A DNA stretch of 36,262 nt, from positions 1 through 36,262 of the forward strand of contig JADLEX010000114.1 in assembly GCA_020845895.1 (NCBI GenBank). Reading direction: 5' to 3'. Shown here piece after piece: positions 16,744 to 25,225 of this stretch. A program made the position numbers and the translations under genes. The stretch comes from Deltaproteobacteria bacterium. Its GTDB lineage: Bacteria; Lernaellota; Lernaellaia; JACKCT01. The notes below the pieces were generated by a model. That model was not told where the DNA came from and made no database searches. It saw only the letters and a program-made list of their open reading frames with translations. Positions within the stretch are counted from its first letter, which is position 1, and each line of letters opens with the position of its first letter.

Positions 16744-19700
16744 ATGAAGAATTCGTCCGGCAAGAGTCTATCGAGGCGGTGTTTTCTCACGCACCTGGCC
16801 GCCGCCGGCGCAGGGACGACGCTCGTCGCGGGCAAAGCCGCCGCGGCCATGAACATGCTGCGCCCGGTGATCGTCGACAACCCGCTCTCCCAGTATCCGA
16901 ACCGCGAATGGGAGAAGGTCTATCGCAACCTCTACAAATCCGATTCGTCGTTCACGTTTCTGTGCGCGCCGAACGATACGCATAACTGCCTTCTGCGCGC
17001 GTACGTGAAGAACGGCGTGGTGACGCGCATCGGGCCGACTTACGGGTTCCACAAGGCGACCGATCTGGACGGCAACGCGGCCAGCCGCAGGTGGGATCCG
17101 CGCTGTTGCCAGAAGGGCCTCGCGCTCGCCCGTCGTTTTTACGGCGACCGCCGCTGCCGCAAGCCCATGATCCGCAAGGGCTTCAAGCAGTGGGTCGATG
17201 ACGGCTTCCCGCGCGATCCCAAGACCGGCGCCGCCGATCCCAAATACATGCAGCGCGGTCGCGACTCCTGGGTGGCCGGGACGTGGGACGAGGCGTTCGA
17301 GCTGTCCGCGAAAGCGATGATCAACATCGCGAAGACCTACACGGGCGACGAGGGCAAGAAGCGGCTGCTCGCGCAGGGCTACGACCCGGTGATGGTCGAT
17401 GCGACGGGCGGCGTGGGCACGCAGGTGCTCAAGTTTCGCGGCGGCATGCCGTTGCTCGGCATGACGCGCGTTTTCGCGCAGTACCGCCTCGCCAACTCGA
17501 TGGCGTTGCTCGACAACAAGCTGCGTGGCGTGTCGCCCGATCAGGCACAGGGAGCGCGCGGCTGGGACAACTATAGCTGGCACACCGACCTGCCGCCGGG
17601 ACACCCGATGGTGACGGGCCAGCAGACGGTCGATTTCGACCTGTGCAACGCGGAGCACGCGGGGCTCGTGATCGTGTGGGGCATGAACTGGATCACGACC
17701 AAGATGCCCGACAGCCACTGGTTGACCGAAGCGCGCATGAAGGGCACGAAGGTCGTCGTCATCGCGTGCGAATACAGCGCGACGGCGAGCAAGGGCGACG
17801 AGGTGCTCGTGGTGCGGCCGGGAACGACGCCGGCGCTCGCGCTCGGCCTCGCGCAGGTCATCATCGCCGAAAAGCGCTACGACGCTGACTACATCAAAGC
17901 CAACACGGACCTGCCGCTGCTCGTGCGCATGGATACGGGCGTGAAGCTGCGCGCATCGGATGTGTTTCCCGATTATCAAAACGCCGAATTGTCGGATCGC
18001 AGCAAGGTTCTGGCCGCCGGCGAAAAAGCGCCACCGATGTTCGAGCAGGCCGGACCGACGATGACGAAGGCACTGCGTGACGCGTTCGGCGACTACGTGA
18101 TCTGGGACCGGAAAAAGAAAGCCCCGGTCGCCGTGAATCACGACCAGGTCGGCGAGCACTTCGCGAAGTTGCGCATCGATGCGCAACTCGAAGGCGCTGT
18201 GAGCGTCAAGCTCGCGGACGGTAGCACGGTGACGTGCCGCACGGTCTTCGACGTCACGAAGGAAATGCTCGACGGCAGCTACACACCCGAGGACGTGGAA
18301 AAACTCACCTGGGCGCCCGCGAGCGCGATCCGCACGCTGGCTCGCCAGATCGCGGCGAACAAGGACAAGACGCTGTTTGCGATGGGCATGGGCCCGAACC
18401 AGTTCTTCAACAACGACCTGAAGGACCGCGACGTCTTCCTGCTGGCCTCCCTCACGCGAAACATCGGCAAGTTCGGCGGCAACGTCGGCAGCTACGCGGG
18501 CAACTACCGCACGAGCTTTTTCAACGGCATCGGCCAGTACATCGCCGAGGACCCGTTCAACGTGCAGCTCGATCCGGCCAAGCCGTCCACGGTGAAGCGC
18601 TACTTCAAGCCCGAGAGCGTCCACTACTTCAACCACGGCGACCAGATCCTGCGCATGGGCGACGCGGTGCTGACCGGCAAGTCGCACGTGCCCACACCGA
18701 CCAAATCGTTCACGGTCAGCAACTCCAACTCGCTGATCGGCAACGTGAAAGGCCACTACGACTTCGTCATCAACACGCTCTCGCGCGTCGAGTTCGTCGG
18801 CGTGAGCGACTGGTGGTGGACGGCGAGCTGCGAATACGCCGACATCGTGTACGCGGTCGATAGCTGGGCCGAGTTCAAGTACCCCGACATGACCGCGAGC
18901 GTGACCAATCCGTTCCTCTACGTCTTCCCGGTCACGCCGCTCGAGCGCATCCACGACACGCGAAGCGACGTCGAGGTGGCCGCGGGCATCGCGAAGGCTG
19001 TCGGCAAGGAAACCGGCGACGATCGCTACGACGCCTACTGGAAGTTCATCGAAGACGGCCGCGTGCGACCGTATATCCAGCGCGTTCTGAACGCGTCGAA
19101 CAGCACCCGCGGATACAAGATCGCGGATCTGGAAAGGAACGCGGAGGCGGGCATTCCGGGCATCATTCAGACGCGCACGTACCCCAAGGTCGGCGCGTGG
19201 GAGCAGGGTAACGAGAGCAAGCCGTACTACACCAAGTCGGGCCGTCTCGAGTTCTACCGCGACGAGCCCGAGTTCATGGACAGCGGCGAGAACCTGCTCG
19301 TGCATCGCGAGCCGATCGACTCCACGTTTTACGAGCCGAACGTGATCGTGGCGAAAGCGCACCCCTTGCTGCGCCCGAAGACGCCCGACAAGTACGGCGT
19401 CTCCCCGGACAAGCTCGATGCTGACACGCGTCAGGCGCGGCACGTCGTGCGCACGGTGGACGAGCTGATGTCCACGGAGCATCCGCTCTCGCACGAGGGT
19501 TACAAGTACATCTTCCATACGCCGAAATACCGGCACGGCGCGCACACCACGCCGATCGACACCGACATCGTGGCGATCTGGTTCGGGCCCTTCGGCGACA
19601 TGTTCCGCGCCGACAAACGCATGCCCTTCATCAGTGAGGGCTATATCGATATTCATCCGCAGGATGCGAGGGATCTCGGCCTGGAGGACGGGGATTATGC

Positions 19701-20223
19701 GCACATCGACGCCGATCCGCACGACCGGCCCTTCCGCGGATGGGAAAAATACCCCGAGGGATACAAGGTCGCCCGTCTGCTCGCGCGTGTGCGTTACTAT
19801 CCCGGCACGCCGCGCGGCGTCACGCGCATGTGGCACAACATGTACGGCGCGACCTTTGGCTCGGTGAAGGGCCAGGCTCAAAACGCGAACGGCCTCGCGA
19901 AGAGCCCCGAGACGGGCTACCAAGCCATGTTCCGGACCGGCAGCCACCAGAGCTGCACCCGCGGCTGGCTCAAGCCCACGATGATGACCGACACGCTCAC
20001 GATCAAGCAGACCTTCGGGCAGGAGATGAAGCAGGGATTCGAGCCCGACGTGCACTGCCCGACCGGCGCGCCGCGCGAGTCGATGGTGCGTATCACGAAA
20101 GCCGAAGACGGCGGATTGAACGGCAAGGGTCTGTGGCGGCCGGCGCAGCTCGGCCTGCGTCCCGGTTACGAGAACGACGTGCTCAAGAAATTCCTGGCCG
20201 GCGCTTACGTGAAACGCGCCTAG
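16744..20223 (+). CDS. Periplasmic molybdopterin oxidoreductase, catalytic alpha subunit (type II DMSO reductase family, Nxr-like)
   Basis: This 1159-residue protein is close to periplasmic NxrA in length. The start at 16744 has GGGAGG upstream and gives a Tat signal ([17 protein letters not shown]), so the enzyme folds with cofactor and is exported. The N-terminal cluster site is C74-x3-D78-x3-C82 with Cys121/Cys122 following. In NarG the first ligand is His. Asp282 in [16 protein letters not shown] is the expected Mo ligand (NarG Asp222 equivalent). Later segments such as [20 protein letters not shown] and [17 protein letters not shown] are, from memory, those of the Nitrospira/anammox nitrite oxidoreductase clade. 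The reaction could be nitrite oxidation, nitrate reduction or another oxyanion or hydrocarbon substrate. It is the first gene of a five-gene operon. Confidence 0.9.
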   Translation: MKNSSGKSLSRRCFLTHLAAAGAGTTLVAGKAAAAMNMLRPVIVDNPLSQYPNREWEKVYRNLYKSDSSFTFLCAPNDTHNCLLRAYVKNGVVTRIGPTYGFHKATDLDGNAASRRWDPRCCQKGLALARRFYGDRRCRKPMIRKGFKQWVDDGFPRDPKTGAADPKYMQRGRDSWVAGTWDEAFELSAKAMINIAKTYTGDEGKKRLLAQGYDPVMVDATGGVGTQVLKFRGGMPLLGMTRVFAQYRLANSMALLDNKLRGVSPDQAQGARGWDNYSWHTDLPPGHPMVTGQQTVDFDLCNAEHAGLVIVWGMNWITTKMPDSHWLTEARMKGTKVVVIACEYSATASKGDEVLVVRPGTTPALALGLAQVIIAEKRYDADYIKANTDLPLLVRMDTGVKLRASDVFPDYQNAELSDRSKVLAAGEKAPPMFEQAGPTMTKALRDAFGDYVIWDRKKKAPVAVNHDQVGEHFAKLRIDAQLEGAVSVKLADGSTVTCRTVFDVTKEMLDGSYTPEDVEKLTWAPASAIRTLARQIAANKDKTLFAMGMGPNQFFNNDLKDRDVFLLASLTRNIGKFGGNVGSYAGNYRTSFFNGIGQYIAEDPFNVQLDPAKPSTVKRYFKPESVHYFNHGDQILRMGDAVLTGKSHVPTPTKSFTVSNSNSLIGNVKGHYDFVINTLSRVEFVGVSDWWWTASCEYADIVYAVDSWAEFKYPDMTASVTNPFLYVFPVTPLERIHDTRSDVEVAAGIAKAVGKETGDDRYDAYWKFIEDGRVRPYIQRVLNASNSTRGYKIADLERNAEAGIPGIIQTRTYPKVGAWEQGNESKPYYTKSGRLEFYRDEPEFMDSGENLLVHREPIDSTFYEPNVIVAKAHPLLRPKTPDKYGVSPDKLDADTRQARHVVRTVDELMSTEHPLSHEGYKYIFHTPKYRHGAHTTPIDTDIVAIWFGPFGDMFRADKRMPFISEGYIDIHPQDARDLGLEDGDYAHIDADPHDRPFRGWEKYPEGYKVARLLARVRYYPGTPRGVTRMWHNMYGATFGSVKGQAQNANGLAKSPETGYQAMFRTGSHQSCTRGWLKPTMMTDTLTIKQTFGQEMKQGFEPDVHCPTGAPRESMVRITKAEDGGLNGKGLWRPAQLGLRPGYENDVLKKFLAGAYVKRA

Positions 20224-20243
20224 CACCAACGGAGGCATCGACC

Positions 20244-21371
20244 ATGGCGAAGCGAATGAATTGGCAGATCGGCCGGGAGATGGATTACCCCTACGACTCC
20301 ACTCCGCCCAAGCGGCAGGTCGCCTACATCTTCGATACGAACAAGTGCATCGAGTGCCAGACCTGCACCGTGGCCTGCAAGACCTGCTGGACCAGCGGCA
20401 AAGGGCAGGAGCACATCTTCTACAACAACGTCGAGACGAAACCCTACGGCGGCTACCCGCTCGCGTGGGACCAGAAGCTGCTCGACATGCAGGGCCCCGG
20501 CGAGTGGCGGAAGGTCACTTACCTCGGCAACACCGTCTTCGAAAACCACAGCCCCCTCGATCCGCCGATCGGCCATCGCCCAGTGATCGAGGACTACGCC
20601 GCGCCGAATATCGGCGAGGACGACACCACCGGTCTGCTGGAGCGCGGCGGGTTCTTCGACGGCGTGCATCCGCACTGGATGTTCTACCTCGCGCGCATCT
20701 GCAACCACTGCGACAATCCCGCCTGCGCCGCGGCCTGCCCGCGCAAGGCGATCTACAAACGCGACGAGGACGGCATCGTGCTCGTCGATCAGGAGCGTTG
20801 CCGCGGCTACCAGGAGTGCGTGAAGGCGTGCCCGTACAAGAAAGTCTTTTACAACGTCATCGGCCGCGCGAGTGAAAAGTGCATCGGCTGCTTCCCGCGC
20901 GTCGAGGAGGGCAAGGTCGCGCTGTGCGTCGAGTCGTGCATCGGCAAGATCCGCCTGCACGGATTCCTGACCACGCAGGACGAGCCGCGCGAAGACAACC
21001 CCTTCGACTACATCGTCAAGATCCGCAAGCTCGCGCTGCCGCTCTACCCGCAGTTCGGCACCGGCCCGAACGTGTACTACATCCCGCCGATCCACGTGCC
21101 CGACGGATTTCTGGAGATGATGTTCGGACCGGGCGTGGAGGAGTCGAAGGAACTCTACCGCAACCTGAAAAACGATAAAAAACTGTTGGGCGCGCTCATG
21201 CTCTTCGGGTCGACCGAGTACATGATCGACCGGTTCGAGGTGCAGGGCGACGAGGTGGTCGGCTGGAACGACAAGGGCGAGGAAGTCACCCGCGTGCCGT
21301 TCACCGAGCCGACGGTTATCCGCGACCACCGCGACGAGCGCTTCGGCGCCTTCCGTCACAACACGAACTAA
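20244..21371 (+). CDS. Iron-sulfur beta subunit of the molybdoenzyme (NarH/NxrB/EbdB type)
   Basis: This 375-residue protein is the electron-transfer subunit. It carries four ferredoxin-type cysteine groups: C35/C38/C41/C45, C153/C156/C161/C165, C186/(Y189)/C192/C196 and C213/C216/C228/C232. Tyr189 replaces one Cys, so three [4Fe-4S] and one [3Fe-4S] cluster are expected, as in NarH, where Trp is at that place. The segment WTSGKGQEHIFYNNVETKPYGGYP is typical of periplasmic type II enzymes. There is no signal peptide, so it should be co-exported with the Tat-targeted alpha subunit. GGAGG lies 8 nt before the ATG at 20244, 20 nt after the alpha stop. It passes electrons between the Mo centre and the heme-b gamma subunit. 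Confidence 0.95.
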   Translation: MAKRMNWQIGREMDYPYDSTPPKRQVAYIFDTNKCIECQTCTVACKTCWTSGKGQEHIFYNNVETKPYGGYPLAWDQKLLDMQGPGEWRKVTYLGNTVFENHSPLDPPIGHRPVIEDYAAPNIGEDDTTGLLERGGFFDGVHPHWMFYLARICNHCDNPACAAACPRKAIYKRDEDGIVLVDQERCRGYQECVKACPYKKVFYNVIGRASEKCIGCFPRVEEGKVALCVESCIGKIRLHGFLTTQDEPREDNPFDYIVKIRKLALPLYPQFGTGPNVYYIPPIHVPDGFLEMMFGPGVEESKELYRNLKNDKKLLGALMLFGSTEYMIDRFEVQGDEVVGWNDKGEEVTRVPFTEPTVIRDHRDERFGAFRHNTN

Positions 21372-21381
21372 GGGGCAAACG

Positions 21382-22359
21382 ATGTCGATGCGAACCATCA
21401 TCGGCGGTTGTGTCGCGCTGATCGCGCTTGCGTTCGCCACCGCGTGCGCGTCGACCTCCGCGCCCGAGGCGGCGCTGGAAGACGCCGGCGCGCCGGTCGC
21501 CAAAGCCCCGTGGCCGCCCGCGGGCTCGTTCCCGTCCATCGCGCCGACGCAGGCGGACAAGCTCGTCGTCGTTCGTGCCAAGGCTGACCTGGCGACGGAC
21601 AATCCCTACGCCGAGTATTGGAACAACGTCCCGGCGTATCGCGTCCCCGTCATCCCGCAGCTCATCACCGCGCCGCAACTCCTGCCCGAGCAGACGGCCG
21701 TTCAACAAATCGACGTGCAGGCCGTGACCGACGGCAAGACGATCGCATGGCGGCTCACCTGGGCCGACGCCACCGCCGACGGCAACGTCGACACGGCGCG
21801 GTTTACCGACGGCGTCGCGATGCAGTTTCCGCTCGATCCCGGCGCCGCGCCCATGATGGGCCACCGCGAAACCGGCAAGGTGCAGATCGTTCACTGGAAA
21901 GCCCTGTGGCAGAAGGATCTCGACGTGGGATTCCAGGACGTGCAGGACCTGCATCCGAATTACTGGAGCGACCTCTACTGGTTCGCGGAAGGGAAGTTCC
22001 CTTATCCCGTTCCGACGGCCTTCAAGGACCCGCGCTCGCTGCAGTGGTTTGTCGCCAATCAGGCGGGCAACCCGTTGGCGGTGTTCTCGCGCACGCAGCC
22101 GGCGGAAGAGCTGATCGCGGAAGGATTCGGCACGCTCACGCACCAGAAAGATTCCGTCTCGCGAGCCAAGGGCGTGTGGGCCAACGGCACGTGGTCGGTC
22201 GTCATCTCGCGGCCGATCGCATCGACCGATCCGCTCGACTACCAGTTCCAGCTCGGCGGCGCGGGTCAGGTGTCGTTCGCGGTGTGGGAAGGCACGCACG
22301 AAAACGTCGGCGGGCGCAAGCACTGGACGAACTGGGTGCCCTTCGAGGTGCAACCGTGA
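21382..22359 (+). CDS. Heme-b gamma subunit (ethylbenzene-dehydrogenase-type), predicted lipoprotein
   Basis: This 325-residue protein is 10 nt after the beta gene. The N-terminus is a signal peptide with a likely lipobox ending at Cys22 (FATAC), so it would be exported separately and lipid-anchored. The mature part matches the EB_dh heme-binding fold of EbdC/SerC/ClrC/NxrC-type subunits. Candidate heme-b axial ligands are Met147 (DGVAMQFP) and Lys313 (VGGRKHWTNW), matching the Met/Lys pair known for ethylbenzene dehydrogenase. This subunit links beta-subunit clusters to a periplasmic cytochrome, and a c-type cytochrome is encoded two genes later. Lipid anchoring would tether the complex to a membrane. 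The family call is good; the ligand assignment is by position and motif. Confidence 0.85.
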   Translation: MSMRTIIGGCVALIALAFATACASTSAPEAALEDAGAPVAKAPWPPAGSFPSIAPTQADKLVVVRAKADLATDNPYAEYWNNVPAYRVPVIPQLITAPQLLPEQTAVQQIDVQAVTDGKTIAWRLTWADATADGNVDTARFTDGVAMQFPLDPGAAPMMGHRETGKVQIVHWKALWQKDLDVGFQDVQDLHPNYWSDLYWFAEGKFPYPVPTAFKDPRSLQWFVANQAGNPLAVFSRTQPAEELIAEGFGTLTHQKDSVSRAKGVWANGTWSVVISRPIASTDPLDYQFQLGGAGQVSFAVWEGTHENVGGRKHWTNWVPFEVQP

Positions 22360-23108
22360 CGGAGGCAGTTTTCAACAACCTCGCGCCGCTCGCGCAGTCC
22401 GATCTGCTGGGCGTGCTGGCCGATGCCTTCACCACCCCGGTCGCGGCGCACGCGCTGCGTGAGACGAAGCCGGACGATCTGCGTGCACTCGTCGAAACGG
22501 CGGGTTTCGCCGGGGCCGAGGGTCTCGTTGCGGCGATCGACGAACTTCACGCGCGGGTGTCGGCGGCGTCGCTCGACCAGATCGAGGCGGAGCACGCCCG
22601 GGCGTTCTGGGCGCAGTCCGACTGTCCGCCCTACGAGTCCGCGTTCGTTCGCCGCGACAAAGGCGCGATTCTCGGCGACATCGCCGGGTTCTACGAGGCG
22701 TTCGGCTTCCGCGCCGATCAGCCGGGCGAGCGGCGCGCCGACCATCTCGTGTGCGAACTGGAATTCCTCGCCGCGCTTCTGGTGATGGCGGAACGCTCGA
22801 AGGCCGAAGGCGAGCCCGAGCGGACCACCGTGACACAGACGGCTATCGACAGTTTCGTGTGGGAGCATCTCGGCGACTGGCTGCCGACGTTTTGCGAGCG
22901 GCTGTCGGCTACCGTGCCCGGCGGCGTGCTCGACGCGGCGGCCACGGCGCTTGGCCTTCTGTGGGACAGTCTTGTGCTCGCGCACAACTGGCCCGCGGGC
23001 GATTCCGCTGCGTTCGTCGCCGACGACGGCACGCCGTACGAGTGCCCGATGGCGACCGAGGAGCAGTGGACTCCGGTCGAGTTCGATCCGGGCGCGACGC
23101 ATTCGTGA
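22356..23108 (+). CDS. TorD/NarJ-family molybdoenzyme chaperone (delta)
   Basis: This 250-residue cytoplasmic protein has no signal. It starts with GTG at 22356, overlapping the gamma stop by four bases (GTGA), so translation is coupled. The family motifs are CPPYES (90-95) and ADHLVCELEF (128-137), in a helical protein of normal TorD/NarJ length. Such chaperones hold the apo-alpha subunit until the Mo cofactor is inserted and shield its Tat signal. Placement inside the operon makes the alpha subunit its client. It is not part of the finished enzyme. Confidence 0.88.
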   Translation: MTEAVFNNLAPLAQSDLLGVLADAFTTPVAAHALRETKPDDLRALVETAGFAGAEGLVAAIDELHARVSAASLDQIEAEHARAFWAQSDCPPYESAFVRRDKGAILGDIAGFYEAFGFRADQPGERRADHLVCELEFLAALLVMAERSKAEGEPERTTVTQTAIDSFVWEHLGDWLPTFCERLSATVPGGVLDAAATALGLLWDSLVLAHNWPAGDSAAFVADDGTPYECPMATEEQWTPVEFDPGATHS

Positions 23109-23140
23109 ACACGCGACGAACAATCGCCGTCGCCAAAATC

Positions 23141-23157
23141 CGGCGGGTCGCCCGCCG
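23141..23157 (+). other. Strong hairpin between the chaperone and cytochrome genes
   Basis: A perfect 7-bp GC stem (CGGCGGG and CCCGCCG) closes on a 3-nt loop. There is no T-run after it, so it is unlikely to end transcription. It may stabilise or separate parts of the mRNA so that cytochrome c is made at a different level from the upstream subunits. Confidence 0.5.
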
Positions 23158-23181
23158 CAAATCCGATGAAGGAGAGATGAC

Positions 23182-23577
23182 ATGACCCAGGGTTCGATTT
23201 CCAAATTCGTGATGACGATCGCCGTGGCGGTGGCCGTGGCGATGGCGGCGCAGTTCGCCTTCGGTCCCGTCGCCGACGCCGCCGGCCTGCTCGGCGACGC
23301 GGCCAAGGGCGCGGCTCCGTACAAGACCTACTGTTTCTCGTGCCACGGCGAAAAGGGCGACGGCAACGGTCCCGCCGGCGCGGCGCTCAATCCCAAACCG
23401 CGCGCCTTCACCGACAAGGCGTACATGTCCGGCCTGACCGACGAACAATTGCTGAAGGTCATCACGGACGGCGGCGCGGCGGTCGGCAAGTCGCCGCTCA
23501 TGGCTCCGTGGAAGGGCACGCTCAAGGATCAGGAGATCAAGGACGTGGCCGCCTACGTTCGCGCGGTCGCGAAGTAA
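23182..23577 (+). CDS. Periplasmic monoheme cytochrome c
   Basis: This 131-residue protein has a signal peptide of about 33 residues ending ADAA, and AAGGAGAG just before the ATG. The heme-binding motif is CFSCH at residues 51-55, and Met107 (SPLMAPWKGTL) is the likely sixth ligand, giving a class I cytochrome c. The surroundings (GEKGDGNGP, LTDEQLLKVITDGG, DVAAYVRAVAK) are typical. As the last gene of the operon, it is the natural electron partner of the gamma subunit, carrying electrons to or from the respiratory chain. A strong terminator follows within 30 nt. Confidence 0.95.
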   Translation: MTQGSISKFVMTIAVAVAVAMAAQFAFGPVADAAGLLGDAAKGAAPYKTYCFSCHGEKGDGNGPAGAALNPKPRAFTDKAYMSGLTDEQLLKVITDGGAAVGKSPLMAPWKGTLKDQEIKDVAAYVRAVAK

Positions 23578-23599
23578 TTCGAAATCAACACGAAATCCG

Positions 23600-23626
23600 A
23601 AGGCCGACCCTCGGGTCGGCCTTTAT
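23600..23626 (+). terminator. Rho-independent terminator of the molybdoenzyme operon
   Basis: An 11-bp perfect stem (AAGGCCGACCC at 23600-23610, GGGTCGGCCTT at 23613-23623) with a 2-nt loop runs into a short T-rich stretch. It lies 22 nt after the cytochrome stop and just before the converging dioxygenase gene. It could act in both directions, because an A-rich stretch precedes the stem on the plus strand. Confidence 0.85.
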
Positions 23627-23629
23627 CGT

Positions 23630-24418
23630 CTACCCGCCGAACTGCACGCACCGCCGCGACAGCGACCCGTATTCCCATCCGGTGAAGGGGAACGATACGG
23701 CATCGCCGGAAGCCGCGCCCGCAGCCACGAGGATCGGTCGCAGGTGTTCCGCGGTCGGGTGCGCCAGGGCGATCGCCGGCGCAGTCCGGTCGTAGTCCAT
23801 CAACGCGTCCCAGTCGCGCGATGCGAGCGTCTTTTCGATCCACGCGTCGAACTCGGCGGCCCAGCTCGGCGGGGGCTGCGTCTCGCTCCAGTCGATGCGT
23901 CCGAGATTGTGCACGAGATTGCCGCTGGCCATGATCCACGCGCCCTCGTCGCGCAGGGGAGCGAGCCGTTCGCCCAGTGCGAAGAGCATCGCGCCGCTCA
24001 TCGCGCGCGGCATCGAGATTTGCAGCACGGGCACCGAAGCATCAGGGAACAGATGCATGAGCGGCGTCCACACGCCGTGATCGAGCCCCCGCGTGTCGTG
24101 TCGGACGGGCTCGCCGCCCACGATCGCCGCGACGCGCCGGGCGAGTTCCGGTGCGGCGGGCGCGGGATACTCGATCTGGTAGAGCTTCTCGGGAAAGCCG
24201 TGAAAGTCATACACGAGCGGTGCGGGTTCGGCCGCGCCGAGGGTGACCGGCGCGTCTTCCCAGTGCGCCGAAACCGCCAGAATTGCCGTCGGCCGCGGCA
24301 GTCGTTCGCCCCATGCGCGTAGTGGCGCTCCCTTGACGGGATCGAGCGCGAGCTGCGGCGCGCCATGCGCGACGAAACCCACGGGAAAACGCGCCGAAAT
24401 TTCGGCCACGGGACGCAC
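23630..24418 (-). CDS. LigB-type extradiol dioxygenase (DODA/YgiD family)
   Basis: This 262-residue protein has the normal size for the YgiD/4,5-DOPA dioxygenase family. Metal-ligand candidates are His18 (FVAHGAP), His52 (SAHWE) and His225 (AHPTAEHLRP), with His170 (GNLVHNLG) and His114 (GLDHGVWTPL) also conserved. Such enzymes open catechol rings, but many bacterial members have unknown natural substrates. The start is uncertain: GTG at 24418 has AGAAGG close by, and a second GTG three codons later has better spacing from the same G-rich site. The gene begins 17 nt after the 3' end of the selenocysteine tRNA on the same strand and could be read from the tRNA promoter. Confidence 0.9.
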   Translation of the reverse strand: MRPVAEISARFPVGFVAHGAPQLALDPVKGAPLRAWGERLPRPTAILAVSAHWEDAPVTLGAAEPAPLVYDFHGFPEKLYQIEYPAPAAPELARRVAAIVGGEPVRHDTRGLDHGVWTPLMHLFPDASVPVLQISMPRAMSGAMLFALGERLAPLRDEGAWIMASGNLVHNLGRIDWSETQPPPSWAAEFDAWIEKTLASRDWDALMDYDRTAPAIALAHPTAEHLRPILVAAGAASGDAVSFPFTGWEYGSLSRRCVQFGG

Positions 24419-24435
24419 CCCTTCTGGGCGAAGAT

Positions 24436-24534
24436 TGGCGGAAGTGGGTGGGAATCGAACCCACCGGGGACGCGATTAACGCCCCCCACGCGGCTTTGAA
24501 GGCCGGGCGGCGCACCAGCGACCGATCCACTTCC
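24436..24534 (-). tRNA. selC: Selenocysteine tRNA, anticodon UCA
   Basis: The 99-nt gene reads GGAAGTGG at the 5' end and CCACTTCC-G-CCA at the 3' end, so the acceptor stem has the 8 bp special to bacterial tRNA-Sec and CCA is encoded. The anticodon loop is CTTCAAA with anticodon TCA (24497-24499), which reads UGA. A long variable arm (GTGGGGGGCG...CGTCCCC region) and the T-arm GGTGGGTTCGATTCCCACC follow. The layout matches E. coli selC closely. The organism should therefore encode SelA, SelB and SelD and at least one selenoprotein; none lies in this window. A TAGAGT -10 (24542-24547) predicts a start about one base before the tRNA. Confidence 0.96.
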
Positions 24535-24639
24535 GCCTGCCACTCTAGCGCGGGTTTGTGCGTCGAGAAAGGCGCGGCCCGGCGGCGGAACGGACTTGGT
24601 CGCGCACGGTCGGAGACCCCCGAATCGCCCGAATTTCGG

Positions 24640-24670
24640 AGTTGCTTTCGGCAAGACGCTGTGGTAGGAA
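24640..24670 (+). promoter_or_regulatory. Candidate promoter of the rimP-nusA-infB operon
   Basis: TTGCTT at 24640-24645 and TAGGAA at 24665-24670 are separated by 19 bp, slightly long. The placement, upstream of the leader terminator and divergent from selC, is what an operon promoter would need. The match is modest. Confidence 0.4.
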
Positions 24671-24698
24671 TACGCCGCAAATTCGGTTCGCTTTCAAG

Positions 24699-24728
24699 GC
24701 GGGCCCCCTTCGGGGATCCCGCTTTTTT
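24699..24728 (+). terminator. Leader terminator/attenuator before rimP
   Basis: Outer stem GCGGG (24699-24703) with CCCGC (24718-24722) and inner C4/G4 pairs around a TTC loop, followed by six T residues (24723-24728). It lies only 20 nt before the rimP start, and no gene is encoded upstream on this strand. It is therefore more likely a leader attenuator than the end of a gene. Leader terminators ahead of rimP-nusA are known in E. coli and take part in NusA autoregulation. Confidence 0.75.
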
Positions 24729-24748
24729 GTTGGCGACGGCGGCGACCG

Positions 24749-25219
24749 ATGATCAGCGATTCGGGCATTGTGGGGAAAATCCGGCAGCTCGCCGAAGGGG
24801 TGTGCCACGACTGCGGCGTGGACCTGTTCGACGTCGAGTATGTCCCGGGGCGGGGCACCTCGATGCTGCGCGTCTTCATCGACGACGAGGTCGGCATCAA
24901 CGTCGAGGACTGCGCGACCGTGAGCCGCGAGCTCTCGGCCCTGCTGGATGTCGAGGATCCGATCCGGGGTCGTTACCGGCTCGAGGTGTCGAGCCCCGGC
25001 ATCGATCGGCCGATCCGGCATTCGGACGATGCGCGGAAGCTGATCGGCAAGCTCGTGAAGGTGAAAACCCGGACGGCGGTCGAAGGACGCAAGGCGTTCA
25101 CGGGCCGTCTGACGGATGTTCGCGGGGAAACGTGGGTCGTCCAGATGGAAGGCCGGGATTGGGAAATCGATGCGCGCGACGTGGATCGGGCGAACATGAT
25201 CTTCGAGTTCGATCGGTAG
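24749..25219 (+). CDS. rimP: Ribosome maturation factor RimP
   Basis: This 156-residue protein is of normal RimP length. The two-domain pattern is clear: an N-terminal alpha/beta domain (CGVDLFDVEYVPGRGTSMLRVFID, VEDCATVSRELSALLDVEDPI, RLEVSSPGIDRPIR) and a C-terminal SH3-like barrel (GKLVKVKTRTAVEGRKAFTGRL). RimP helps assemble the 30S subunit. The ATG at 24749 has only a weak ribosome-binding site, and the leader terminator ends 20 nt before it. It is the first gene of the rimP-nusA-infB cluster. Confidence 0.96.
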   Translation: MISDSGIVGKIRQLAEGVCHDCGVDLFDVEYVPGRGTSMLRVFIDDEVGINVEDCATVSRELSALLDVEDPIRGRYRLEVSSPGIDRPIRHSDDARKLIGKLVKVKTRTAVEGRKAFTGRLTDVRGETWVVQMEGRDWEIDARDVDRANMIFEFDR

Positions 25220-25225
25220 GACGCA

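Noticed and set aside
16768-20238. A 1156-codon open frame on the minus strand opposite the alpha subunit
   Set aside because: It mirrors a clearly homologous molybdoenzyme gene. Its translation is rich in Arg, His, Val and Asp with no recognisable motif, as expected from the antisense of high-GC codons.
16744-21371. Calling the operon a standard NarGHI nitrate reductase or a formate dehydrogenase
   Set aside because: A Tat signal, an EB_dh-type gamma subunit and a cytochrome c are present, with no NarI. No in-frame UGA or formate dehydrogenase motif is seen despite the nearby selC.
24436-24534. tRNA-Ser or tRNA-Leu because of the long variable arm
   Set aside because: The anticodon is UCA, which reads UGA, and the acceptor stem has 8 bp; both are specific to tRNA-Sec.
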